Assembly: GCA_958415665.1 (NCBI GenBank)
Contig: CATYZK010000022.1
Location: 1-32,852 of the forward strand
Source of the DNA: an uncultured Collinsella sp.
GTDB taxonomy: Bacteria > Actinomycetota > Coriobacteriia > Coriobacteriales > Coriobacteriaceae
Reading direction: 5' to 3'
DNA length: 32,852 nucleotides
Position numbers and translations under genes: made by a program
The notes under the pieces: model-generated
Database searches by the model: none
Told to the model about the DNA's origin: nothing
Seen by the model: only the letters and a program-made list of their open reading frames with translations
Shown: positions 23,004-30,494 of the stretch, one piece after another
Numbering within the stretch: the first letter of the stretch is position 1
How the letters are laid out: the number at the start of each line of letters is the position of its first letter

Positions 23004-23393
23004 CTAGGATTCCGAGGTTGAATCCGTCGCCTCGCCCCGTCCCAACATCGCCCTCAGCTTCTCAAAGCTCTCCTCGCTCAGGCAGTGCTCCATGTGGCAG
23101 CCCTCTTGCGACGCGACCTCGGGCGTTACGCCTGCGTCCTCTAGCAGCCCTACAAAAAAGCAGTGGCGCTCCCACATTTGACGGGCAACCTCAAGACCGC
23201 GTTCCGTCAGATGCACGTCGCGTTTGCCCATCTCCACGTAGCCGGTGCTCTCCAAGGCCGCCATGGCTTTAGAGACGCTTGCTTTGGTTACGCCCAAGTA
23301 TTCGGCAACGTCGATCGAGCGCACGATGCCCTGACGTTCCGACAGAACGTAGATCGATTCGAGATAGTCTTCTCCGGATTCACGTAGGGCCAT
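23004..23393 (-). CDS. DtxR/MntR-family metal-dependent repressor
   Basis: The 129-residue protein has the winged-helix N-terminus of the DtxR/MntR family (ESGEDYLESIYVL, then SIDVAEYLGVTKASVSKAMAAL) and the metal-binding dimerisation helices: D9, E12, H77 and C99, E102, H103 in EGCHMEH. D9 aligns with MntR D8, whereas C99 aligns with DtxR C102, so the site is a mixture. There is no SH3-like third domain, as in MntR. It probably senses Fe(II) or Mn(II) and represses uptake or iron-regulated genes; a DtxR box occurs at 14370-14388. The ATG at 23391-23393 follows AAAGGCGG. Confidence 0.9.
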   Translation of the reverse strand: MALRESGEDYLESIYVLSERQGIVRSIDVAEYLGVTKASVSKAMAALESTGYVEMGKRDVHLTERGLEVARQMWERHCFFVGLLEDAGVTPEVASQEGCHMEHCLSEESFEKLRAMLGRGEATDSTSES

Positions 23394-23521
23394 GGGCCGC
23401 CTTTCGCGATGGCTTCTAGTTAGCCTTTGGATACTTTTACTTGATTTACTTTACCGCAAAAGTTGCCCATGTCTTACTACGTTGTTTAAAAAGTTAACCG
23501 TGTTTCACAAAACGCACGGGA

Positions 23522-23561
23522 CGAAAACAAAACGGGGACACGCCCCGCAAGGAGTGTCCCC
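23522..23561 (-). terminator. Terminator of the uup-HAD unit, within a GGGGAC repeat
   Basis: On the minus strand GGGGACAC (23561-23554) pairs with GTGTCCCC (23541-23534) and is followed by GTTTTGTTTT. It lies 45 bases after the HAD stop. Confidence 0.7.
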
Positions 23562-23596
23562 AACTGCCGGCAGAAAAGGAACGTCCCCAAGTGCCG
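23556..23596. repeat. Duplicated GTCCCCAACTGCCG motif
   Basis: GTCCCCAACTGCCG (23556-23569) recurs as GTCCCCAAGTGCCG (23583-23596), one mismatch in 14, with the palindrome CTGCCGGCAG (23564-23573) overlapping. This resembles a dispersed intergenic repeat and forms the leader-distal part of the terminator region. Confidence 0.55.
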
Positions 23597-23605
23597 AATC
23601 CGCAG

Positions 23606-24376
23606 CTAGAGCAGGCCAAAGTGTTTGGCGGCGTTGTAGATGCCGTCGTCGTCCACGGCGGTCGTCACGTAGGTCGCCGCAGCCTTCACGGTATCCTGCG
23701 CGTTGCCCATGGCCACGCTCGTGCCCACGGCCGAGAACATCGACAGGTCGTTCTCGCCGTCGCCAAAGGCGATCGCCTCGCTCGCGCCGATGCCCAAGCG
23801 CTCCAGCGTCGCCGCCACGCCCAGGTCCTTGCCGCCGTTAGCGGGAATAATATCGCAGAACAGATCGCACCAGCGCGTAGTGAGCGAATGCGACACGGAA
23901 TCGGTCACGATATGCTCGTCGGCCGGATCAACAAAGGCGCAAAACTGGTAGACCGGCGCGTCAAAGGCGTGCTCAAACGGCTCCTCATGGTAGACAATCC
24001 CCGCGTTACTGCCAGCCGTCACCACGCGCTCGGACAGGCGGTTCACAAACGAATTCTCGCCCTGCATGCACAGCGAGTCATAGCGCCCCTGCGCCACCTG
24101 GTCCACAATCACCGCAACGTCGTCCGGGTCAATCGGGCAGCTACGGTAAACGCCCTTGGCATCAAAACAGTGCTGGCCCGAAAGCGTAATGTACGCATCC
24201 CAACCCAAGTTGAACAGCCAATCGGGCATCTGGTAGGTCGGGCGACCCGTGGCGATCACGCACGCAATCCCCTGCTCATGAAAGCTGTCGAGCACCTGCT
24301 GTGCCGACGCCGGAATCCGGTGGGTCTTAAAGCTCAGCAGCGTGCCGTCGATATCGAAAAACGCGGCCTTGATCAT
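23606..24376 (-). CDS. Cof-type HAD phosphatase
   Basis: The 256-residue protein has HAD motif I FFDIDGTLL (D8, D10), motif II ATGRP, the lysine in GGKDLG and motif IV GDGENDLSMF, with the C2-type cap between. This is the Cof/YbiV-like class IIB group, which dephosphorylates sugar phosphates, FMN or PLP; substrates are often broad and cannot be read from sequence. The ATG at 24374-24376 is 6 bases after the stop of the ABC-F gene, with the ribosome site AGGCGAGG inside that junction, so the two are co-transcribed. Confidence 0.9.
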   Translation of the reverse strand: MIKAAFFDIDGTLLSFKTHRIPASAQQVLDSFHEQGIACVIATGRPTYQMPDWLFNLGWDAYITLSGQHCFDAKGVYRSCPIDPDDVAVIVDQVAQGRYDSLCMQGENSFVNRLSERVVTAGSNAGIVYHEEPFEHAFDAPVYQFCAFVDPADEHIVTDSVSHSLTTRWCDLFCDIIPANGGKDLGVAATLERLGIGASEAIAFGDGENDLSMFSAVGTSVAMGNAQDTVKAAATYVTTAVDDDGIYNAAKHFGLL

Positions 24377-24382
24377 CCTCGC

Positions 24383-26242
24383 CTACTCCTCGCCCTCGAG
24401 CTTCTCGCTCGCCTCGAGCCACGCCATCTCCAACTCGTCCATGGCGGCGTGGGCCTCGTCGATCTTTGCCTGCTGCTCGCCCAGCGCCGTGTAGTTGGTG
24501 GGGTCGACCTGAGCCATCGCGGCCTCGGCCTCCTCCACGCGGGCGCGCTGCGTCTCCATTTTGCGCTCGAGCGAGCTCACCTCGCGGCGAAGCTTCTGGC
24601 GTTCGGCGTTGGAAAGGCCATTGGGCTGGCCGCTCGACTTGGGCTTTTCGGCCGCAGCCACCGCGGCACCGGTATCAAACGTGCCGGTCTTGGCGCTCGG
24701 CGCACCCACGGGCTCGCCCTCGGCGGTAGCGTTGCACAGGCGCAGGTACTGGTCCACACCGCCGGGCATATGCGTCAGATGGCCATCGAGCAGTGCCCAC
24801 TGCTGGTCGGTCACGCGCTCCATAAGGAAACGGTCGTGCGTCACCAGGATTAGCGTGCCGGGCCAGCCGTCGAGCAGGTCCTCGACAATCGCGAGCATGT
24901 CGGTATCCAGGTCGTTGCCGGGCTCGTCCAGGATGAGCACGTTGGGCTCGTCCAGGATTGTCAGTAGCAGCGACAGGCGACGGCGCTGGCCGCCCGAAAG
25001 ATCGCCGATGCGGCTCCAGAGCTGCTGCGTCGTAAAGCCCAGACGCTCGCAAAGCTTCTCGGGCGAAGTCTCCTTGCCGTCGATGACGTAGTACTTCTTA
25101 TAGTTGCTGAGCACCTCGCGAATCGTATCGCCCATGTAGGGCTCGAGCTCCTCGAGCTGCTGAGACAGCACGCCAAAGCGCACCGTCTGGCCAATCTTCA
25201 CGCGGCCGCGCAGAGGTGCGATCTTGCCCTGGATCACGTCGAGCAGCGTCGACTTGCCGGCGCCGTTTTCGCCCAGCAGACCATAGCGGTCGCCCGCGCC
25301 GATGAGCCAAGTCACGTCGGAGAGTACCTGCTTGGACACGCCGTCGGTATCCGCATAGCCGGCGTCCACGTCGACCACATCGATGACCTGCTTGCCCAGG
25401 CGGCTCACGGCAAGTCGCTTGAGTTCCAGCTCGTCGCGCACGGGCGGCACGTCGGCGATGAGCTCGCGGGCTGCCTCCACGCGAAACTTGGGCTTGGTGG
25501 AACGGGCCTGGGCACCGCGGCTCAGCCACGCGAGCTCCTTGCGCGCCATGTTGCGACGGCGCTCCTCGGTAACGGCGGCCATGCGGTCGCGCTCCACGCG
25601 CTGCAGGATATATGCCGAGTAGCCGCCCTCGAAGGGATCAACCTGGCCGTCGTGGACCTCCCACATGCTGGTACAGACCTCGTCCAAGAACCAACGGTCG
25701 TGCGTGACCACGAGCATGGCGCCCTGGCCGCGCTGCCAGCGAGCCTTTAAGTGACGCGCGAGCCAGTTGATGGTGCGCATGTCCAGGTGGTTGGTGGGCT
25801 CGTCGAGCATGAGCACGTCGTAGTCGCCAATCAGCAGGCGAGCGAGGTCCACGCGACGGCGCTGGCCGCCCGAAAGCTCGCCCACCGTGCCCTCCCAGGG
25901 CACATCGCTGATGAGGCCGGCGAGGATCTGACGCGTGCGGGGGCTCGATGCCCACTCGTACTCAGGCGTGTCGCCCACAACGGCATGATGCACGGTATCG
26001 GTGTCGACAAGCTGGTCCTTTTGGCCGAGTAGACCGATCGTGGTGCCGCGGCGGTGCGTCACGCGGCCGTCGTCGGGTTCCAGCGTGCCGGCGAGTACAC
26101 TCAGCAGCGTCGACTTGCCGTCGCCGTTTTTACCGACGATACCAATGCGGTCGCCCTCGCCCACGCCGAGCGTCACGCTATCGAAAATATGCTTGGTGGG
26201 AAACTCTAGGCTGATGGAATCGCATCCCAAAAGAATCGCCAT
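24383..26242 (-). CDS. uup: ABC-F ATPase, Uup type
   Basis: I start at the ATG at 26240-26242 (MAILLGCDSISLEF), preceded by AAGGAG; the frame is open 38 codons further up but without family residues. The 619-residue protein has two ABC domains with Walker A GKNGDGKST and GENGAGKST, signatures LSGGQRRRVDLARLL and LSGGQRRRLSLLL, and Walker B LMLDEPTNHLD and LILDEPGNDLD. A charged coiled-coil C-terminus (from NAERQKLRREVSSLERKM) is the hallmark of Uup. ABC-F proteins lack membrane domains and act on the ribosome; Uup also affects DNA-branch processing in Escherichia coli. The HAD gene follows 6 bases later. Confidence 0.92.
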   Translation of the reverse strand: MAILLGCDSISLEFPTKHIFDSVTLGVGEGDRIGIVGKNGDGKSTLLSVLAGTLEPDDGRVTHRRGTTIGLLGQKDQLVDTDTVHHAVVGDTPEYEWASSPRTRQILAGLISDVPWEGTVGELSGGQRRRVDLARLLIGDYDVLMLDEPTNHLDMRTINWLARHLKARWQRGQGAMLVVTHDRWFLDEVCTSMWEVHDGQVDPFEGGYSAYILQRVERDRMAAVTEERRRNMARKELAWLSRGAQARSTKPKFRVEAARELIADVPPVRDELELKRLAVSRLGKQVIDVVDVDAGYADTDGVSKQVLSDVTWLIGAGDRYGLLGENGAGKSTLLDVIQGKIAPLRGRVKIGQTVRFGVLSQQLEELEPYMGDTIREVLSNYKKYYVIDGKETSPEKLCERLGFTTQQLWSRIGDLSGGQRRRLSLLLTILDEPNVLILDEPGNDLDTDMLAIVEDLLDGWPGTLILVTHDRFLMERVTDQQWALLDGHLTHMPGGVDQYLRLCNATAEGEPVGAPSAKTGTFDTGAAVAAAEKPKSSGQPNGLSNAERQKLRREVSSLERKMETQRARVEEAEAAMAQVDPTNYTALGEQQAKIDEAHAAMDELEMAWLEASEKLEGEE

Positions 26243-26322
26243 ATGCCCTGCTCCTTCGTAGAAATTCAACGTTGTCCATGATAGCAGCGAAAAGGCAGGC
26301 CGCACACGACACAAAAAGGCAG

Positions 26323-26360
26323 GCCATCTCCCGCAAGAGATGACCCGCCTCTCCAATCAG
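26323..26360 (-). terminator. Rho-independent terminator of pstB
   Basis: On the minus strand AGGCGGGTCATCTC (26360-26347) pairs along all 14 positions, two as G-U, with GAGATGGCCTGCCT (26340-26327), loop 6 nt, followed by TTTTTGTG. It ends the pst transcript, 46 bases after the pstB stop. Confidence 0.9.
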
Positions 26361-26405
26361 TCCCGTGGCGACCGTGGCCGCCGCGGGCCTCAAGCATGTC
26401 CCGGA

Positions 26406-27278
26406 CTAGGAGAACATGCCGGTGAGGTAATCATTCAGCCGCTGATCCTTGGGCCGTTGGAAAATCTCGTCGGTCTCGTCGTACTCGACCATATCGCCCA
26501 TATAGAAGAACGCCGTACGGTTGGACACGCGCGACGCCTGCTCCATGTTGTGCGTCACGATGACAATAGCGCGGTCGGCCACAATCGACGACATAAGGTC
26601 CTCGATTGCCAGCGTCGAGATGGGGTCGAGCGCCGAGCAGGGCTCGTCGAACAAGATCACGTCGGGGTTGAGCGCCAGCGTGCGCGCGATGCACAGGCGC
26701 TGCTGCTGACCGCCCGAAAGCGCATAGGCGCTCTTGTCGAGCTTGTCCTTGACCTCGTCCCACAGTGCCGCGCCGCGCAGGCTCTCCTCGACCATGCGGT
26801 CGAGCTCGTCGCGATCGGTGATGCCGTGGCGCTTGGGCGCAAACGTAATGTTGTCGCGGATGGACTTGCGAAACGGGTTGGGCTGCTGAAACACCATGCC
26901 AATGGAACGACGCAGCTCGTACGTGTTCTCGGTCTTGGTGTTCACGTTGCGCCCGCGGTAGTTGATCTCGCCCTCCACGCGGCAGCCGCGAATCTCGCGA
27001 TTCATCAGGTTGAGGCTGCGCAAAAAGGTCGACTTGCCGCAGCCCGAAGGCCCGATGAGCGCTGTGATCTCGCCCTTGTGGAAGTCGAGCGACGTGTTAT
27101 GCAGCGCATGGTGGTTGCCGTAGTACACGTTGACGTCCTTGGTGGAGAGCACGACCTCGTCGCTCACGGCCTTGCCGCTCACGCGAACGCGCTTCTCGCT
27201 CTCCCCCACGCTCGACAGAAAGTCCTGGGTCTCGGACGTGGCCGCCTCGGTTGCGGGCGTTGCATTCATCTCGCTCAT
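26406..27278 (-). CDS. pstB: Phosphate ABC transporter ATPase PstB
   Basis: The 290-residue product has the PstB motifs VNVYYGNHHALHNTSLDF, Walker A GPSGCGKST, MVFQQPNPFRKSI with the Q-loop, signature LSGGQQQRLCIARTLA, Walker B VILFDEPCSALDP and the switch histidine in VTHNMEQA. It powers high-affinity phosphate import from the cytoplasmic side of the PstCA channel. About 35 residues precede the usual start of the domain. Its ATG overlaps the pstA stop as ATGA. No phoU follows; a terminator does, so PhoU, if present, is encoded elsewhere. Confidence 0.97.
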   Translation of the reverse strand: MSEMNATPATEAATSETQDFLSSVGESEKRVRVSGKAVSDEVVLSTKDVNVYYGNHHALHNTSLDFHKGEITALIGPSGCGKSTFLRSLNLMNREIRGCRVEGEINYRGRNVNTKTENTYELRRSIGMVFQQPNPFRKSIRDNITFAPKRHGITDRDELDRMVEESLRGAALWDEVKDKLDKSAYALSGGQQQRLCIARTLALNPDVILFDEPCSALDPISTLAIEDLMSSIVADRAIVIVTHNMEQASRVSNRTAFFYMGDMVEYDETDEIFQRPKDQRLNDYLTGMFS

Positions 27279-28201
27279 TCGGCCGTCATCTTCCTTGCCA
27301 GTTGCTTGCCCACGATACGGGCGATTACGTTAAACAGCAGCACGCAAATCATCAGCAGTGCAGCGGTGCCCCAGACGATCTGCTGGGCCTCGGGGCTGCC
27401 CTCGCCATAGATCTTGTAGATATGCACGGCGAGCGACTCGCCGGGGCGGAACACGTTCCAGGCGCAGGTAGGGCTCGACAGGTTAAAGCTCAAGAAGTTC
27501 AGGCGAACCGGCGAGCTCATGCCCGAGGTAAAGAGCAGCGCCGCGGCCTCGCCAAAGACGCGGCCGGCCGAAAGCACGATGCCGGTCACGATAGCGGGCA
27601 TGGCCTCGGGGATCAGGATGTGCAGCGTGGCCTCCCAGCGGGTGAGGCCCATAGCCAGACACGCATCGCGCTGGGTCTGCGGCACGTCCTCGAGCGCCTG
27701 CTGAATCACGCGCACCAGGATGGGGATGTTGAACATGGTGAGCGCAACGGCGCCGGAGATGATGGAGTACTTCCACCCCAGCTGCACCGAGAACACCAGG
27801 AATCCGAACATGCCGACAACGATGGAAGGCAGCGAGGACAGCGTCTCGATGGCGGTGGAGGCGATGTCGCGGATGGGGCCGTCGGGTGCGTACTCGACCA
27901 GGAAGACTGCGCCGCCCAGGCTGATGGGCACCGAGATACCTAAGGTGATCAGCAGCAGGTAGAACGAGTCGAACAGCTGGTAGAGCACGCCGCCCTGGGT
28001 GCCGTTGGCGCGTGACGGCTCCGTGAGGAATCCCGGCTGGAACAGCGTCGAGATACCCTCGAACAGGATGTAGGCCACCATGGAAACGACGATGAGCATG
28101 ACGATGGCGACGATCGCCGTCAACACGCCGGTGGCGATGCGGTCCTGTTTTTGGACACGCCCGAGTCTCGCCTCGTCGATATGGATGCGCGTGCTAGCCA
28201 C
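27275..28201 (-). CDS. pstA: Phosphate ABC transporter permease PstA
   Basis: I choose the GTG at 28199-28201 (VASTRIHIDEARLG), which follows GAAGG and overlaps the pstC stop by 8 bases; a TTG at 28225 is the other in-frame option but has no site. The 308-residue product begins with a soluble stretch, a long hydrophobic helix, then further membrane segments with the permease coupling motif EALEDVPQTQRDACLAMGLTRWE, in the position of the EAA loop. PstA and PstC form the phosphate channel in the membrane, driven by PstB. It sits in the order pstS-pstC-pstA-pstB. Confidence 0.95.
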   Translation of the reverse strand: MASTRIHIDEARLGRVQKQDRIATGVLTAIVAIVMLIVVSMVAYILFEGISTLFQPGFLTEPSRANGTQGGVLYQLFDSFYLLLITLGISVPISLGGAVFLVEYAPDGPIRDIASTAIETLSSLPSIVVGMFGFLVFSVQLGWKYSIISGAVALTMFNIPILVRVIQQALEDVPQTQRDACLAMGLTRWEATLHILIPEAMPAIVTGIVLSAGRVFGEAAALLFTSGMSSPVRLNFLSFNLSSPTCAWNVFRPGESLAVHIYKIYGEGSPEAQQIVWGTAALLMICVLLFNVIARIVGKQLARKMTAE

Positions 28202-29102
28202 GAGCCTTCGCCCCCTTGCGGCCAATGAGATGAATGATCAGGATGAAGATGAGGCTCATGCCCATCAGCAGCAGACCGAGTGCCCACAGGACGTCGTCCT
28301 GGGCCGAGCCCTCGGCATAGACCGCCATGGACGTGGTGAGCGTGGTCGTGATGGTCGAAGCCGGCGACAGCAGCGACGTCGGCATGGCCTCGATGCCGCC
28401 GATGACCATGCGCACGGCGAGCGTCTCGCCAAAGGCGCGGGTCATACCAAGGATGACCGCGGTCATGAGCGACGGCATGGCGGACTTGAGCACCACGTGC
28501 CAAATGGTCTGCCAGCGGGTGTAGCCCAGTGCGAGCGAACCCTGACGGTAGCTGTCGGGCACGGCGCGCAGACCGTCGACCGAAAGCGTGGTCATGGTCG
28601 GCAGAATCATAACGGCCAGCACGATGGCGCCGGGCAGGATGCCCAGGCCCGTGCTCACGTGGAAGACGCTCTTCATGAGGCCGACGACCACGTGAAAGCC
28701 AATCAGGCCAAAGACGACCGAGGGAATACCGGTCAAAAGCTCAATGAGCGGCTGGAAGACCTTGGAGCCAAACTTAGGCTGGATCTCGACCGCGAAGATG
28801 GCAGAGCCGATGGCGATGGGCAGTGCGATGAGCGTGGAGAGCACCATGACCGCAAACGAGGTAACGATCAGGGGCAGGGCACCGGTATAGGGCAGGCCGT
28901 TGTCGGCCGTGTTGGCCAGGTCCCACTTGGTACCGGTGAAAAACTCGACGACCGAGACGCCGTCCTTGACAAAAGCCGAGAGGCCCTTTTGGGCGACCAT
29001 AAAGATGAGCGCGGCAACAACAAGCGTCACGAGCGCTACGCACGCGCCCGTGACGCCCAGGCCCACGTTCTCAAGGTCGCGCTTTGGCAGCTGTTTTGCC
29101 AT
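28194..29102 (-). CDS. pstC: Phosphate ABC transporter permease PstC
   Basis: The 302-residue protein has about six membrane helices, a periplasmic-side loop SVVEFFTGTKWDLAN typical of PstC, LPIAIGSAIFAVEIQPKF, GIPSVVFGLIGF and the coupling loop RAVPDSYRQGSLALGYTRWQT. It forms half of the phosphate channel. The ATG at 29100-29102 follows GGAAAGG. It begins 25 bases after pstS and overlaps pstA, consistent with one operon. Confidence 0.96.
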   Translation of the reverse strand: MAKQLPKRDLENVGLGVTGACVALVTLVVAALIFMVAQKGLSAFVKDGVSVVEFFTGTKWDLANTADNGLPYTGALPLIVTSFAVMVLSTLIALPIAIGSAIFAVEIQPKFGSKVFQPLIELLTGIPSVVFGLIGFHVVVGLMKSVFHVSTGLGILPGAIVLAVMILPTMTTLSVDGLRAVPDSYRQGSLALGYTRWQTIWHVVLKSAMPSLMTAVILGMTRAFGETLAVRMVIGGIEAMPTSLLSPASTITTTLTTSMAVYAEGSAQDDVLWALGLLLMGMSLIFILIIHLIGRKGAKARG

Positions 29103-29127
29103 TGCAAACCTTTCCGGGGGCGATTAC

Positions 29128-30069
29128 TTATTTAGCGGAGACCTTGCCGCTGGCGTCCTTGACGACCTTCATGGCAGAGACGGGGATAAAGCCCTGCTCC
29201 TCGACAAGCTTGCCCTGGACGTCGTCGGAAAGCATGAAGTCCAGGAAGGCCTTGGTGGCCTCGTCGGCGTCCTTGGAGCAGTACATGTGCTCGGTCGCCC
29301 AGATCTTGAAGGAGTCGTCGGTGACGTTCTCGCTCTTGGGCTCGACGCCCTCGACCTTGATGGCGTTGAACTTGGAGTCGTCGAAGTGCGAGAAGTCGAG
29401 GTAGGAGATGGCGTTGTCGGTGCTGGCGATCTGAGTCTGGACGTCGCCGGACTTGTCGAGCTCGGCATCGCCCTTAAAGTCGACAGCCTCGTCGCCAAAG
29501 ACAGCGGCCTCGAAGGTGGCGCGGGTGCCGGAGCCGGCCTTACGGTTGAGGACGACGATGGCGGCGTCGTCGCCGCCGACCTCCTTCCAGTTGGTGATCT
29601 GGCCGGAGAAGATGCCCTTGAGCTGCTCGAGGGACAGGTCGTCGACCTTGACGTTCTTGGAGACGACGGGGCCCATGCCCACGACGGCGACCTCGTGGTC
29701 GACGAGGTTCTTGACCTGGTCGGCTTCGAGCTTGGTCTCGGCGAAGACGTCGGAGTTACCGATGGTGACGGTACCGGCGGCGACAGCGGTCAGGCCCTTG
29801 CCCGAACCGTTACCCGAACCGGAGATGGAGACGTCGGGGTTGGCGTCCATGAACTTCTCGGCAGCAGCCTCGACGAGAGCCTGGAACGAAGAGGCGCCGT
29901 CGTAGGTCACCTCGCCGGAGACGGACTCGGCAGCGGCAGCGGCGCTGCCCTTGTCGGCGGCATCGGAAGTGTTGGAGCCACCGCAGCCAACAAGGCCGAG
30001 ACCGACGATGCTGGCGAGACCACCAGCGAGGCCGAGGAACTGACGACGAGAATAAGCCTGATCGAGCAT
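29128..30069 (-). CDS. pstS: Phosphate-binding lipoprotein PstS
   Basis: The start is the ATG at 30067-30069, after AAAGGAAG, giving 313 residues; an earlier in-frame start lacks a site. The N-terminus YSRRQFLGLAGG has a twin-arginine pattern (R8, R9) and a lipobox LVGC (C29), so it looks like a Tat-exported lipoprotein. The mature protein shows PstS-like phosphate loops: YDGASSFQAL, SGSGNGSGKGLTAVAAGTV and NRKAGSGTRATFEAAVF. It captures phosphate outside the membrane for PstCAB. It is the first gene of the operon, with a 423-base structured region upstream. Confidence 0.95.
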   Translation of the reverse strand: MLDQAYSRRQFLGLAGGLASIVGLGLVGCGGSNTSDAADKGSAAAAAESVSGEVTYDGASSFQALVEAAAEKFMDANPDVSISGSGNGSGKGLTAVAAGTVTIGNSDVFAETKLEADQVKNLVDHEVAVVGMGPVVSKNVKVDDLSLEQLKGIFSGQITNWKEVGGDDAAIVVLNRKAGSGTRATFEAAVFGDEAVDFKGDAELDKSGDVQTQIASTDNAISYLDFSHFDDSKFNAIKVEGVEPKSENVTDDSFKIWATEHMYCSKDADEATKAFLDFMLSDDVQGKLVEEQGFIPVSAMKVVKDASGKVSAK

Positions 30070-30273
30070 GATCTTCCTTTCATACATGCGACTCGCGGGC
30101 ACCCTGCCCGCTTTGCTGTTTGGAAAGATACGACCTCGATCGGGCGGAAGCCGCGCCAGCTGCGGTTTCTTACGGGCATCTGATAGACCCTTACCGCAAG
30201 CGCGGCTCAGCCTTTACAAACGAATAACAATCCCCACCCCAACCATGGCACGCCTTTTACACCGATAAAAAGA
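30070..30273 (-). other. pstS upstream region
   Basis: This stretch probably carries the pst promoter, though no strong -35/-10 pair or Pho box is visible. A perfect hairpin GCGGGCA/TGCCCGC (30095-30111, 3-nt loop) lies 25 bases before pstS and a second GC-rich dyad is near 30149-30163; either may shape the leader. Confidence 0.4.
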
Positions 30274-30340
30274 AGTTGCGGTGAAATAGTTCCTGTTTGG
30301 CCGCCAGGCGGCCGATTCTAGGAACTATTCCACCGCAACT
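30274..30340. repeat. 67-bp nested palindrome
   Basis: The outer arms 30274-30294 and 30320-30340 (AGTTGCGGTGAAATAGTTCC and its complement) match at 20 of 21 positions. Nested inside, GGCCGCC (30299-30305) and GGCGGCC (30307-30313) are perfect complements around one base. No gene is encoded. It lies between pstS and the upstream dipeptidase gene, both on the minus strand. Confidence 0.85.
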
Positions 30341-30391
30341 TATAGAAGCCTGGAGCCGAAGCACCGGGCTCGTGTATCCAAGCAAAATGTT

Positions 30392-30494
30392 GGGGTTTCC
30401 CAGGTGCCCGAGATTGCCCCGAAAGAGGAGCGCCGCGTACTTTGGTACGCAAGCGACGGTTTGAGGGGCAAGGTCGGGTGCCTGGGGAAGCCCT
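30392..30494 (+). ncRNA. 103-nt long hairpin, candidate structured RNA
   Basis: Bases 30392-30420 and 30465-30494 form about 27 pairs with one bulge (G30484) and two adjacent mismatches. Four of the pairs are G-U in the plus-strand RNA and would be A-C mismatches in the minus-strand RNA, so the fold favours plus-strand transcription. The apical part adds CGC/GCG (30431-30433 with 30453-30455) and GCGTAC/GTACGC (30435-30450) closed by a TTTG loop. It overlaps by two bases the stop codon of the opposite-strand dipeptidase gene. A promoter is not evident; it may be part of a repeat or a bidirectional terminator. Confidence 0.5.

Noticed and set aside
23417..23435. Possible DtxR autoregulatory site upstream of the DtxR-family gene
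   Set aside because: Only the central GTTAGCCT matches the consensus; both outer half-sites are missing.
23591..24853. 420-codon plus-strand frame across the HAD and ABC-F genes
   Set aside because: It crosses two well supported minus-strand genes and their junction; composition is typical of an antisense shadow.
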